Source: an uncultured Tessaracoccus sp.
GTDB taxonomy: Bacteria > Actinomycetota > Actinomycetes > Propionibacteriales > Propionibacteriaceae
NCBI RefSeq assembly: GCF_947286155.1
Contig: NZ_CAMYPD010000008.1
Span: 10,882-74,881 of the forward strand
DNA length: 64,000 bases
Direction of reading: 5' to 3'
In this document: positions 54,572 to 63,133 of the stretch, in pieces
Layout of the letters: the number at the start of each line of letters is the position of its first letter
Position numbering within the stretch: the first letter of the stretch is position 1
Notes under the pieces: model-generated
What the model saw: the letters and a program-made list of their open reading frames with translations, nothing else
Databases searched by the model: none
Told to the model about the DNA's origin: nothing
Program-made: the position numbers and the translations under genes

Positions 54572-55240
54572 ATGATCAACGAGCTGCCCGGAGACTTTCC
54601 CATTCCAGCGACCGGTCCGATTGACGCTACTCCTATTGCCGTGGTGAGTCCCGTTCGCCACGATTTGGACTGGTTGTGGCGCGCGGTGACCCCCGAGCTC
54701 CGTGCGCGAATGAATGACGTCCACATACCCATCTGTATGGCCTACGCCGAGCGCCTCTGCGCCGCGTATCCGGAAGCCGATGACGAGGTGGTCAGAGTGG
54801 CGATTCTCCTCCACGACACGGGCTGGGCGCGTGTGGACCAGGATCGGATTCTCTCCGAAGCATTCAGTCAGGGTGGTATGCAGTCAGCCATCCGGTACCA
54901 GCACGAGTTGGAGAGTTGCACTATCGCCCGCGAGGTTCTCCCGCGGGGAGGATACGGACAGGAGTTCATAGAAGAGGTCACTGGCATCATCGAAGGGCAC
55001 GACACCCGTGCAGAGCCGCGATCATTGGAGGACGCGTTGGTCAAGGACGCCGACCGACTGTGGCGTTTCGATCGTGTGGGAACAGCGATCGGTGCAATGT
55101 GGTTCGGTATAACGCCGTCCGAATATGTTGATCGACTTCAGGATGAGCTCCCGTTACTGAATACCGAGGCTGGCTTGATGATGGGCCGAGCGGACCTCGA
55201 CCGCACGAAGGCGCTATACCTCACAGATGTCATCTGCTAG
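54572..55240 (+). CDS. HD-domain protein, probable phosphohydrolase
   Basis: The 222-residue protein has the HD metal site: His51 (NDVHIPICMAYAERL), the H81-D82 pair in AILLHDTGWARVDQ, His in ITGIIEGHDTRAEP-type region near 137 and Asp in VKDADRLWRFDR near 157. HD proteins hydrolyse phosphate esters such as nucleotides; the substrate is unknown. ATG 54572 lies six bases after GATAAT, so translation is probably leaderless. Confidence 0.85.
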   Translation: MINELPGDFPIPATGPIDATPIAVVSPVRHDLDWLWRAVTPELRARMNDVHIPICMAYAERLCAAYPEADDEVVRVAILLHDTGWARVDQDRILSEAFSQGGMQSAIRYQHELESCTIAREVLPRGGYGQEFIEEVTGIIEGHDTRAEPRSLEDALVKDADRLWRFDRVGTAIGAMWFGITPSEYVDRLQDELPLLNTEAGLMMGRADLDRTKALYLTDVIC

Positions 55241-55395
55241 CAATACTGCTTGGCCACCGGGCTAGGGTTCCACCAGAGCGGGGATGCGCTGGGCCCACAT
55301 TGTCGCCCTGAGTTCGAAGATGTACTTCGATCCTGCTCGCGCTCTGACTCACTGCCACGAGGTTGCACAGACTGCTAGGGACTCGATAGGAGCAG

Positions 55396-55412
55396 GATGG
55401 TGTCGAACCATC
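55396..55412 (-). terminator. Short hairpin after the sulfatase operon
   Basis: GATGGT-TCGAC-ACCATC on the minus strand, eight bases past the last stop of the operon. The stem is only six bp and no T-run follows, so the role is uncertain. The rest of 55241-55419 shows nothing. Confidence 0.35.
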
Positions 55413-55419
55413 GATCCGG

Positions 55420-55860
55420 TCAGCAGCCGGTGTTCTCGTACTCGGTGATGCGGCCCACCTTCGGGCCGGAGCGGCCCTCCGGATCAAAGGTGCCGGACAG
55501 GTACTCGCGCAGGTAGACCTTGGCGGTCTCGATGCCCACCACCTGCTCACCCATCGCCAAGATGTTCGCGTTGTTGCTGAGGGAGGCGCGCTGCGCCTGG
55601 TAGACGTCTGCCACGCACGCGCAGTAGGCGCCCTTGACCTTGTTCGCGGCGATCGAGACACCGATGCCGGTACCGCACACGAGAATCCCACGGTCGGCTT
55701 TCCCTGCGGCCACATCAATGGCAACCGCCATCGCGACGTTCGCGTAGATCGGGTCGTCCGAGGGATAGTCGACCACCTCGTGACCGAGCTTCTCCGCTTC
55801 CGCGATGAGAGCCTCCTTCATGCGGAAAGCATTGGGGTCGCATCCGAATGCGAGCTTCAT
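55420..55860 (-). CDS. RpiB-like sugar-phosphate isomerase, second copy
   Basis: The 146-residue protein matches the protein at 38234-38674 over its whole length, about two-thirds identical by eye, including VCGTGIGVSIAANKV with the catalytic Cys and SLSNNANILAMGEQVVG. It is the last gene of the sulfatase operon, 33 bases after the CHR transporter. It likely isomerises a four- or five-carbon aldose/ketose phosphate made by this pathway. No kinase is in the operon, so its substrate may come from the other cluster or from an unseen upstream gene. Confidence 0.85.
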   Translation of the reverse strand: MKLAFGCDPNAFRMKEALIAEAEKLGHEVVDYPSDDPIYANVAMAVAIDVAAGKADRGILVCGTGIGVSIAANKVKGAYCACVADVYQAQRASLSNNANILAMGEQVVGIETAKVYLREYLSGTFDPEGRSGPKVGRITEYENTGC

Positions 55861-55893
55861 GGTTCATCCTTTCGTCGAATTGAGTTTCATCTT

Positions 55894-57207
55894 CTAGGTT
55901 CTGCTAAGTAGTTCGATAATGAGAAGGGAGACCGCTCCCGCGGTAAGGAGCATCACGAGATCCGGTACGACTTTCCTCAGGTGTAAGCACGTCATCACTG
56001 CGATAGCGACAACAGCCACGATTAGCATGACGGGTGGTGCTATCCCGGCCCTTCGACCCACTTCGGTGGAGACCTCGAGCATGGTGGCGGATACAGACAC
56101 CAAAAGACCGCATATTACGGGAAGGATGTATCGGCCGATACCGACGACAATGGGGTTGCGTCGCATCGTCACATAAGCGCCGAGTACGGGCATCGCCAGG
56201 GCGCAGCACGCACCCGCTGAGACGATGGTGGCAGCAAGAGCTAGGAGCCAGGAGGCGGCAGGCCCGGTGCTTGCCCCCGTCAGGTATCCGATCCCTGCGG
56301 CGACCTTCACAAGGATCGGGCCGGGGAGTGCGTTGGCGATCGGGACGAGTTGGGTGTAGAATGTACCCGCGTCGACGTAGCCAGGTTGCACGAAGTAACC
56401 GTCGGCGACCGCGATGTACGCTTCCCCTCCGCCGAAGGATGTGATCGAGGACAGGGCGATCAGAGCGCCGATCCGGAGGCCGTTCGGGTTGAGCATCGCG
56501 AAAGTGGCGACCCCGACCAGAGTCACTACAACGAACGCGACGCATGCCCTGAGAGCTGGTTGGAGGGCGGAGGTCGGGGTGGGCTCCGGAATGGGCGAGA
56601 TGGGGTCCCGCCCCCGGGCGCGAATCGCCGAGAAGAGGGCGATGAGTACGAGGGAACCGAGGATGAGGGTGACCGCATCGATCTGTGGAGGTTTCCATGT
56701 CATGTCGTGACCGATGGCACTGGCCAGGACGCGCAGGATCGGCCCGGATCCGGTGAGGATCGCGGCTACGGCGGTGATCACGACGAATAGGAGTAGTTCA
56801 TTCCCAGCGTTCGCGTGCACTTTCATGATGTAGCCAAGCAGTAGGACCACGATGAAGATGGTGATTCCGACGGAGGCAGAACTTACAACGTGGACGGCAT
56901 TCGGGCCGAGGAAGTCCGACAGAGCAATGAGAGCAAGAGTCCCCACTACCCCGGGAAGCGCTACCACGAATGCGGCAAGTACCGCCACGATGGGGCCCCC
57001 GACGGTGACACCAGCACTGGCTGCAAGCTTGACAGGGAGCGCACCGGGGGTGATGTTGGCAACGATCGTATGCCGGGCGTACTGGGTCTCACGGAGCAGT
57101 TTTCGGCGGTCAACAAGCTCGCGCTCGATTATCGGGATCAAGGCACTACCGCCCCCGAATCCGATCGTCCCAACCAACATGAGACTGCGCAGGAGAGTCG
57201 AGATCAT
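55894..57207 (-). CDS. CHR (ChrA) family transporter, two-domain
   Basis: CHR proteins move chromate and, in some cases, sulfate out of the cell (family knowledge). The 437-residue protein carries two CHR halves, each opening with the motif FGGG: TIGFGGGSALIPIIERELV near 13 and SITSFGGGEAYIAVADGYFV near 262, joined by a Pro-rich loop near 205. About ten to twelve membrane helices are visible. It starts inside the maturase stop (ATGA overlap). In a sulfatase operon, sulfate export is a more likely job than chromate resistance; this is inference. Confidence 0.88.
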   Translation of the reverse strand: MISTLLRSLMLVGTIGFGGGSALIPIIERELVDRRKLLRETQYARHTIVANITPGALPVKLAASAGVTVGGPIVAVLAAFVVALPGVVGTLALIALSDFLGPNAVHVVSSASVGITIFIVVLLLGYIMKVHANAGNELLLFVVITAVAAILTGSGPILRVLASAIGHDMTWKPPQIDAVTLILGSLVLIALFSAIRARGRDPISPIPEPTPTSALQPALRACVAFVVVTLVGVATFAMLNPNGLRIGALIALSSITSFGGGEAYIAVADGYFVQPGYVDAGTFYTQLVPIANALPGPILVKVAAGIGYLTGASTGPAASWLLALAATIVSAGACCALAMPVLGAYVTMRRNPIVVGIGRYILPVICGLLVSVSATMLEVSTEVGRRAGIAPPVMLIVAVVAIAVMTCLHLRKVVPDLVMLLTAGAVSLLIIELLSRT

Positions 57208-58454
57208 GGAACCGGGTTCCCCATGATATCGGAGGCGGGCCTACCCTTGGCCAGGAGGTTGGCCATTGCTAGCACCGTGGGAGTTGCGTGAGTGAAGAAT
57301 CGAAAGTAGCCGGAACATAGGAAGTTCAGGCCGGGCTCGCCTGCCGTGGTCATCGTGAAACGATCTTTGGGGCAGCCACCGTGGCATGCCCAGCGCACGG
57401 GGCACTGGAGGCACTGGGTAGGTAGAGCAGTCCGCTTACTGCGTCCGAACTCGCGCTGTGCCGGAAGTTCTAACGCCTCTGGGAAACTCATCTCGCCAAT
57501 GTTCCCGAGCCTGTAGCCCGGTTCGACGTAGTGGTCGCATGAGTAGATATCCCCGTTGTGTTCCATTGCGATCGCAGTTCCGCACTCGGGTGCCTGGACA
57601 CACATGGAGTAGTGACCAAAGACGGCCCCGAGCATGACGTCGAAGTCTTGCACAAAGACGGTACCCACATCGCATAGCACCCACTCATCGAAGATCGTGA
57701 CCAGAAACTCTCCGTACTGTTCAGGTGCGACCGTCCGTGAGCTTACGCCAGTGCCGTTTTGGCGATACAGCACATAGTTCCCGTCCGTAGCCTTCCAGCC
57801 GGCCTCTGCCACTTCCTCCTCACCACCGGCAACGCGTTCCACTATTGGAATGAACTGGAGGTGACGGGCCCCCAGATCGTCGCGGAAGTACCGATACACC
57901 GTCTGTGGGTGCTCTGCGTTTCTAGAGTTGACGGTGCAGAGGATGTTGGCGTCAACACCATGTCTCTGAAGGACTTCCCATCCACGCACCACTTGGGCGT
58001 GGGTGCCGCGTCCAGCCTTGTTCACTCGATAGTCGTCGTGAAGCCAATCGGGTCCATCGATGCTGATGCCCACCAACGCATTCTCCTCGGCGAGGAACTC
58101 ACCCCACTGGTCGTCCAGCAAGGTTCCGTTGGTTTGGAATGTCTGCTGGACAGTTTGGGTGGGGCGCTTGAGCTCGTTCGCCAGTCTGGCAACTTCCCGG
58201 AAGAATCCCAGTCCGCGAAGGGTGGGTTCCCCTCCCTGCCAGCACAGCGATACGAGCCCGTCGGGCTGCGCTTCGAGGAACCGTGTGAGATAAATGGTTA
58301 ATGCCTCCGAAGTCATGCGTTGCTGACTTGAGTCCCAGAGGGTCTCCTTAGACAGGAAGAAGCAATAGCTGCAATCGAGATTGCACGCTGCACCTGTCGG
58401 TTTTGCCACCACGGTGAAGGGACGAGTTGCCTGTCCTCTGTTGTTAGTGAACAT
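57204..58454 (-). CDS. Radical-SAM sulfatase-maturating enzyme (anSME type)
   Basis: The enzyme oxidises the active-site Cys of sulfatases to formylglycine in the cytosol without oxygen. The 416-residue protein has the radical-SAM cluster C24-x3-C28-x2-C31 (AACNLDCSYCFF), the SAM site CWQGGEPTLRGLGFF near 70, FQTNGTLLDDQW near 106 and SPASM cysteines (ECGTAIAMEHNGDIYSCDHY and CLQCPVRWACHGGCPKDRF) for two extra Fe-S clusters. It lies directly between its presumed target sulfatase and the CHR gene. Confidence 0.92.
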   Translation of the reverse strand: MFTNNRGQATRPFTVVAKPTGAACNLDCSYCFFLSKETLWDSSQQRMTSEALTIYLTRFLEAQPDGLVSLCWQGGEPTLRGLGFFREVARLANELKRPTQTVQQTFQTNGTLLDDQWGEFLAEENALVGISIDGPDWLHDDYRVNKAGRGTHAQVVRGWEVLQRHGVDANILCTVNSRNAEHPQTVYRYFRDDLGARHLQFIPIVERVAGGEEEVAEAGWKATDGNYVLYRQNGTGVSSRTVAPEQYGEFLVTIFDEWVLCDVGTVFVQDFDVMLGAVFGHYSMCVQAPECGTAIAMEHNGDIYSCDHYVEPGYRLGNIGEMSFPEALELPAQREFGRSKRTALPTQCLQCPVRWACHGGCPKDRFTMTTAGEPGLNFLCSGYFRFFTHATPTVLAMANLLAKGRPASDIMGNPVP

Positions 58455-58522
58455 TGTGTCTCCTCGGATGCACTGGGGATGGTTGGGTCCGCCCGGATCT
58501 CTGACCGGGGCGGACCCACGCG

Positions 58523-60103
58523 CTAGCCGAGATACCTTGGCACGTCACTGTCAGAGTCGAACGCGATTGCATTGCGAGCGAGCGCTGACATCATCTCGGC
58601 GTAAAGCTCCGCGCTACCCGGCTGCCCCCAGAGGTTGTTAAGCTCGTCTGGGTCCGCGATGAGATCGAATAGTTCACCGAACTCTTCGTTCCCGTAGAGC
58701 GTCATCCGACCCCGACTGGTTACGACGGTTCGCATGCGAATCGGCGCCTCCAGGCCGTCCATCCGGTAGGGCAGCTCCTCCTCGATGTAGGCGCTGTCAC
58801 GAACGGTGGTGTTCGGATCACCCACTCCACTCAGCAGCGAGATACCCTGCTGGCCCGTGATCGTTCCAAGTCCTGCCAACTCCAGTACGGTCGCACCGAT
58901 GTCCATCGTCATCGCATAGCCGTTGTTCACTGTGTTGTCGCGGCCAGGCACCATCACCACCAGCGGAACACGTATCATCGCGTCGTAGTGCATGCAGTGC
59001 TTGAGCATGAGTCCGTGGTCACCGAACATGTCCCCGTGGTCGGACGTGAAGATGACTGCAGTGTCGTCGGCAAGGCCCAGATCGCGCACTGACTCGAGGA
59101 TCTCTCCGACTGCATCGTCAATCATCTCGATCTGCCCGTACTGTGCTGCCATAGCGGCGCGGTATTGGGCCTCACTGGGCGCGAAACCGAGATACGGATC
59201 GCGGTGATCGCCCTTCGCCGCCTTCATCGATCGAATGTGCGGAGGTGCGTTCTCAACGGGGTCGTCGAATGTGGCAGGGAGCGGCATGTCCGCGGGTTCA
59301 TACCGGTTCCAGTACTTGCCCGGAGGAGTGAATGGATGGTGTGGGTCCGGGAACGAGCAGGTAAGGAAGAACGGCCTGTCTCCGTCGGCGAACTTCTGGA
59401 GGGCCTCGATCGTCTTTTCCTTCACGAACGTGGTCGGGTACAGCTCGACCGGCACGGCCGGTTTGTACACTGTGCTTGGCCAGTCCGGAGAGACTTCTTC
59501 TGCGTGTTGCACTCCCGCTACGTCTGCCCAATCGACGCCCTTCTCTTTCAGCCACCAGTAGTAGTGGCCCTGGACGAAGTCACCGTGCTGGAGCGTCATA
59601 TCGGCCCCGCCCCAGCCGTAATAGTCGCTGTAGTCGACCTTCTCCTCCCTGCTCCGTGCCGCGAACTCCTTCGTGTAGTCCTCACCATCTTTGCCGGTGT
59701 CTGGGAAAAACTCGCCTGTGCCCGTCTCGAGAACCTTGTCCCCGGGGCCGATGCCGTAGGGCTGGAGGTGCGACTTACCCACGAGATGGGTTTCGTAGCC
59801 CGCCTCAGTAAGAGCCTTGGTCACGGTGGGGGTGTCCCACCGCAGGCTCATCCCATTGACACGCAGTCCATGTGCCGAAGGCATTCTCGCTGTGAAGAGG
59901 GACGCACGGTTGGGCGCACACGTAGGCACACAAGTGTACGTCTTTGTAAAGTCGGTCCCTTTCTTGGCCAGCTCGTCGATGTTCGGCGTGCTGACGATTG
60001 GATCGCCGACGTATCCAAGGTGATCACGTCGCAACTGATCGCAGATGATCAACAGGACGTTCATCCGCTTCTGCTCGGCTGGTGGACTCGTTGACATTGT
60101 CAC
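58523..60103 (-). CDS. Cys-type sulfatase, cytosolic
   Basis: A type I sulfatase that hydrolyses sulfate esters. The 526-residue protein has the metal-site start NVLLIICDQLRRDHLGY, the modification motif C62-A-P-N-R66 in CVPTCAPNRASLFTARMPS, Lys in THLVGKSHLQPYG near 115 and AVIFTSDHGDMFGDHGLML near 320. There is no signal peptide, so it works in the cytosol where the maturase is. GTG 60103 is favoured (AAGGAAG seven bases upstream); ATG 60097 is close. The family is nearer choline-sulfatase/phosphonate-hydrolase-like enzymes than secreted polysaccharide sulfatases; the substrate is unknown. Confidence 0.92.
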   Translation of the reverse strand: MTMSTSPPAEQKRMNVLLIICDQLRRDHLGYVGDPIVSTPNIDELAKKGTDFTKTYTCVPTCAPNRASLFTARMPSAHGLRVNGMSLRWDTPTVTKALTEAGYETHLVGKSHLQPYGIGPGDKVLETGTGEFFPDTGKDGEDYTKEFAARSREEKVDYSDYYGWGGADMTLQHGDFVQGHYYWWLKEKGVDWADVAGVQHAEEVSPDWPSTVYKPAVPVELYPTTFVKEKTIEALQKFADGDRPFFLTCSFPDPHHPFTPPGKYWNRYEPADMPLPATFDDPVENAPPHIRSMKAAKGDHRDPYLGFAPSEAQYRAAMAAQYGQIEMIDDAVGEILESVRDLGLADDTAVIFTSDHGDMFGDHGLMLKHCMHYDAMIRVPLVVMVPGRDNTVNNGYAMTMDIGATVLELAGLGTITGQQGISLLSGVGDPNTTVRDSAYIEEELPYRMDGLEAPIRMRTVVTSRGRMTLYGNEEFGELFDLIADPDELNNLWGQPGSAELYAEMMSALARNAIAFDSDSDVPRYLG

Positions 60104-60143
60104 AAGCCATCTTCCTTTCGTTATTGTTCGCACCGTCCGGCTA

Positions 60144-61574
60144 TCAGATGAAGCCGATCAGCATCCAGTAGGGGAGGATTATGGCTGCCATCGACGCAGC
60201 AGCGACAGCCATGCGCATGGCCGACCAGGCAATAGCTTTCTTCATGTCGAACATGTTGTAACTGAATAGGATCAGGAACATGACCCACTCGTAGGGAAGG
60301 ATGATCTGTTCAACCCCCCAGACGAAGGAGAGGGCGGCGCCTGGAGTGCTGAGGCCCAATGCGTTGGCCAATTCAATGATTGTTACTCCGAAGGCGGTGA
60401 TGCCTGCCAGCGGGGTCATGAGAAAGTTGACGATGATCGCGAATGCCATGACGAGGAGGAGGAAAACATAGTTGTTCGCCCCCCCAAGCATGGGGAGCAT
60501 CGCATTCGTCACGAGCTGCGGGAGCCCGAGGTGGGTTGCCACCGCTCCGATCGACATGGTCTGCGCTACGAAGAACACCATCATGTAATTGACCTCTTTG
60601 AGGTCATTCTCGGTGGCAATGCCTATGCCTGGAATGAAGCACGCCACAACAGCTGCCATGAAGAGCCATCCGGCCGCGACATCCGTGAATACGAGTGCGA
60701 GGACAAGCGCGCCGAGGACCATCAGAAATTTGATCTCCTTGGGTTTAATTTTCCCAAGGTCGGCCAGCTTTCGCTGGAACTCTGCTTTCCCTTCCACCTC
60801 GAGGCGTCCTCGGAAGAGAACGAGCGTTGCCGCCACAAGTACGACGGTGAAGAGCGCCGCCGGGATGAACATGACAACCACGTAGCGCAGCCACGAGATG
60901 CCTTGCCCAGCGTCAACGAGGAAAGAGTTGATTATGAGGACGTTGTCATTCGCGGACATGAACAACCACGCGCAGGCGATGGAGGCCATGAATCCTCCGA
61001 ACATGATGCCCGCCGCCTCATTCGAGTTGGGACGAAGCTTGAGTGCACGAATAATCCCCAGGGAAAGCGCCGCGTAGAGAACCACGCGGCCCGTCATCGA
61101 CGGCACGAGCAGTCCGACCAGGGCGCCTGAGGCCGTCAGTCCGATCACGATCCCGCGGTAGGAACCGCCGGTCACGGAGATGAACCAGAATGCGATCCGG
61201 GAGAGCAGGCCTGTCTTCTCGAAGACTACTGAGATCGTGAGGCCACCAAGGCTTATCCAGGGGACCATGGTCGCCCACGGGCTGAACACTATCTCCGGTG
61301 ATGCCGTGGACGTGAGTACATAGAGGATAGTTAGCGCAGTACCCGAGACATAGACAGGCACGATGCTGAGCGCCCACGCGATGAGTGCGAAGAGTGTCAG
61401 AGCGAGGAACCGGCGGATCTCCTCTGTCATCCCGCCACCAACCGGTAACATGAGATAGAGGATGCCTGGAACGCCGATGCTGATCGCCCAGTAGAGGGCA
61501 GACCTAATGTCGATTTGTCGTTGTTTTTGCGGCTGTTCGCCGATGCTGCCCTCGGCGGGCACGGAATGGGACAT
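60144..61574 (-). CDS. DASS/SLC13-family anion permease
   Basis: A sodium- or proton-coupled anion transporter of 476 residues with about 11-12 membrane helices. It keeps a split-helix ion site in VPWISLGGLTISVVFEKTGL, SANDNVLIINSFLVDAG (the S-N-T-like motif as SAND), MMVFFVAQTMSIGAVATHLG and NFLMTPLAGITAFGVTI near 390-410. The DASS motif SNT is altered, so the substrate may differ from dicarboxylates. Placed between sulfatase and Tm-1 genes, it is the probable importer of the sulfated substrate. Confidence 0.85.
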   Translation of the reverse strand: MSHSVPAEGSIGEQPQKQRQIDIRSALYWAISIGVPGILYLMLPVGGGMTEEIRRFLALTLFALIAWALSIVPVYVSGTALTILYVLTSTASPEIVFSPWATMVPWISLGGLTISVVFEKTGLLSRIAFWFISVTGGSYRGIVIGLTASGALVGLLVPSMTGRVVLYAALSLGIIRALKLRPNSNEAAGIMFGGFMASIACAWLFMSANDNVLIINSFLVDAGQGISWLRYVVVMFIPAALFTVVLVAATLVLFRGRLEVEGKAEFQRKLADLGKIKPKEIKFLMVLGALVLALVFTDVAAGWLFMAAVVACFIPGIGIATENDLKEVNYMMVFFVAQTMSIGAVATHLGLPQLVTNAMLPMLGGANNYVFLLLVMAFAIIVNFLMTPLAGITAFGVTIIELANALGLSTPGAALSFVWGVEQIILPYEWVMFLILFSYNMFDMKKAIAWSAMRMAVAAASMAAIILPYWMLIGFI

Positions 61575-61704
61575 GGGGATTCAATCTCTCTGATTAGATG
61601 GGATCTCGCCCGAAAAACGGCGCACGAGGGTAGGGATGATGTGCTGTTGGGGTGGCGGTGGGGGCTCTGGGATAAGCCCCCACCGCCTGCGCTAACCGAG
61701 TGGG

Positions 61705-63105
61705 CTACTCGGCGATCTGGTCCTCGGTGAGGACAGCGTCAGAGGCGCGGTACTGTCCGATCTTCCATTCACCTGCGATCATGTCCCAAATGATGGTGTT
61801 GAGGAGATCAGCGAACCCTTCGTCGAGAATGTGGTGGTCCGTAGCGATGAGATCGACCTTGGAATGGTCGAGCAGCCGGTTGAGGTCGCGGAACATGCGT
61901 GTTGCACGGCGCGACCATTCGGGGTATTTCTCGTCCGGTTCCCATACGGGGCCGTCGCCGTTTCCCTTCGCCCAGCCACGTTCGCGGGATGCCAATTGCT
62001 CGGACTGGTCGTAGGCGGACCAGCCGCGCATCGGAATCACGAACGCGGTGGGCCCCACTGTCTTGTTGAGCCGCTCGGCAATGTATTCGCTGAGTTCGGT
62101 GATCTCCTCGAGCGTAGGCACCATGATGGTGACGCCTTCATTGTGGACATACGGCATGTCAGAACCATGGAAGCCGCGGCGCTTCCCTGTCTTGAAGTCC
62201 TCGAGGTACTTCGGGTCGAACTGAGCCATCCCGTTGTAGGCGCTCTGGTCGAGACCGCCGGGCGCAACAACCTGTGGGATGCCGATGTCGGATGCGGCGG
62301 TCAGCCGGTCTCCTAGCCAGGTCTTCGGGGTCCCGTAGAACGAGTTATACATGTTGTTCGTCAATTCGCCTGGTGTCATGTCGACAACTGCGGTGATGTC
62401 TCCGGACCGAATGAGATCTTCCATCGTGGCGCCCACGCCGACTGCATGGAAGGTAGCGCAGTCCCAACCCTTCTCATTGAAAAACTCCGTGATGCGCATC
62501 TGCGTGGGGGTGGTAGTCCCGTACGATGTTACGGCAGCGAGGGGCTTTGTGAGACTGTCGTCCTCCTGGACTCCTCCCATGGCGACGACGGCGGCGCAGG
62601 CGTTGCTGACAATCCTGTGAGTGACTTTGTTGATTCCCTGTTCCGCTGTCGGCGATGCGATGAAAATGTCCTTGTTTCCGAGCCACATGGAAACATCCGC
62701 GGAGGCCATGTCGGTCAGCAGAATTTTCGGAACTCCGAAGGGGAGCGCGCGCATCACGCCCGACACCACGGTCGCACCCACCGACCCAGCCCAGGTGATG
62801 ATCCCGTCGCATCGACCCGTCTCGTAAAGCTCCAGCACATACTTCGACCCAGCGGTTACCATCGCCTGAATCGCTTCGGCACGTGGCGAGGTAAAGACGT
62901 CGGACGCTTGCTCGATTCCGGCATGAGCAAGAACCGTGTCATTCGGGATGTCCGCCCAATCCGGTGATGGTGAGCCGAGCGAGAGGTCAACGATGACTGC
63001 TTCCCCGCCGAACGCCTCCACCTGTTGGGCGAGGAACTGAATCTCGTTCCCCTTGGTGTCACACATGCCGGTACAGAGTATGACCGGCTTCTTCTTCTCG
63101 TTCAT
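61705..63105 (-). CDS. Tm-1/UPF0261-family ATP-binding protein
   Basis: The 466-residue protein belongs to the family of the tomato Tm-1 N-terminal domain (COG5441): VILCTGMCDTKGNEIQFLAQ at the start, GIITWAGSVGATVVSGVMRAL near 100, VAAMGGVQED near 180, VGVGATMEDLIRSGDITAVV near 222 and VVAPGGLDQSAYNGM near 275. Bacterial function is unknown. It follows the TIM-barrel gene after 28 bases; in plants and fungi the same two domains occur as one fused protein. Catalysis on a small acid or lactone is possible but unproven. Confidence 0.88.
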   Translation of the reverse strand: MNEKKKPVILCTGMCDTKGNEIQFLAQQVEAFGGEAVIVDLSLGSPSPDWADIPNDTVLAHAGIEQASDVFTSPRAEAIQAMVTAGSKYVLELYETGRCDGIITWAGSVGATVVSGVMRALPFGVPKILLTDMASADVSMWLGNKDIFIASPTAEQGINKVTHRIVSNACAAVVAMGGVQEDDSLTKPLAAVTSYGTTTPTQMRITEFFNEKGWDCATFHAVGVGATMEDLIRSGDITAVVDMTPGELTNNMYNSFYGTPKTWLGDRLTAASDIGIPQVVAPGGLDQSAYNGMAQFDPKYLEDFKTGKRRGFHGSDMPYVHNEGVTIMVPTLEEITELSEYIAERLNKTVGPTAFVIPMRGWSAYDQSEQLASRERGWAKGNGDGPVWEPDEKYPEWSRRATRMFRDLNRLLDHSKVDLIATDHHILDEGFADLLNTIIWDMIAGEWKIGQYRASDAVLTEDQIAE

Positions 63106-63133
63106 TTATGCACTCCCTTGCTTTTCGTGGTCT

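Noticed and set aside
55894..57207. Chromate-resistance gene
   Set aside because: The family name suggests it, but there is no chrB or other metal gene nearby and it overlaps the sulfatase maturase gene, so sulfate or related anion export is preferred.
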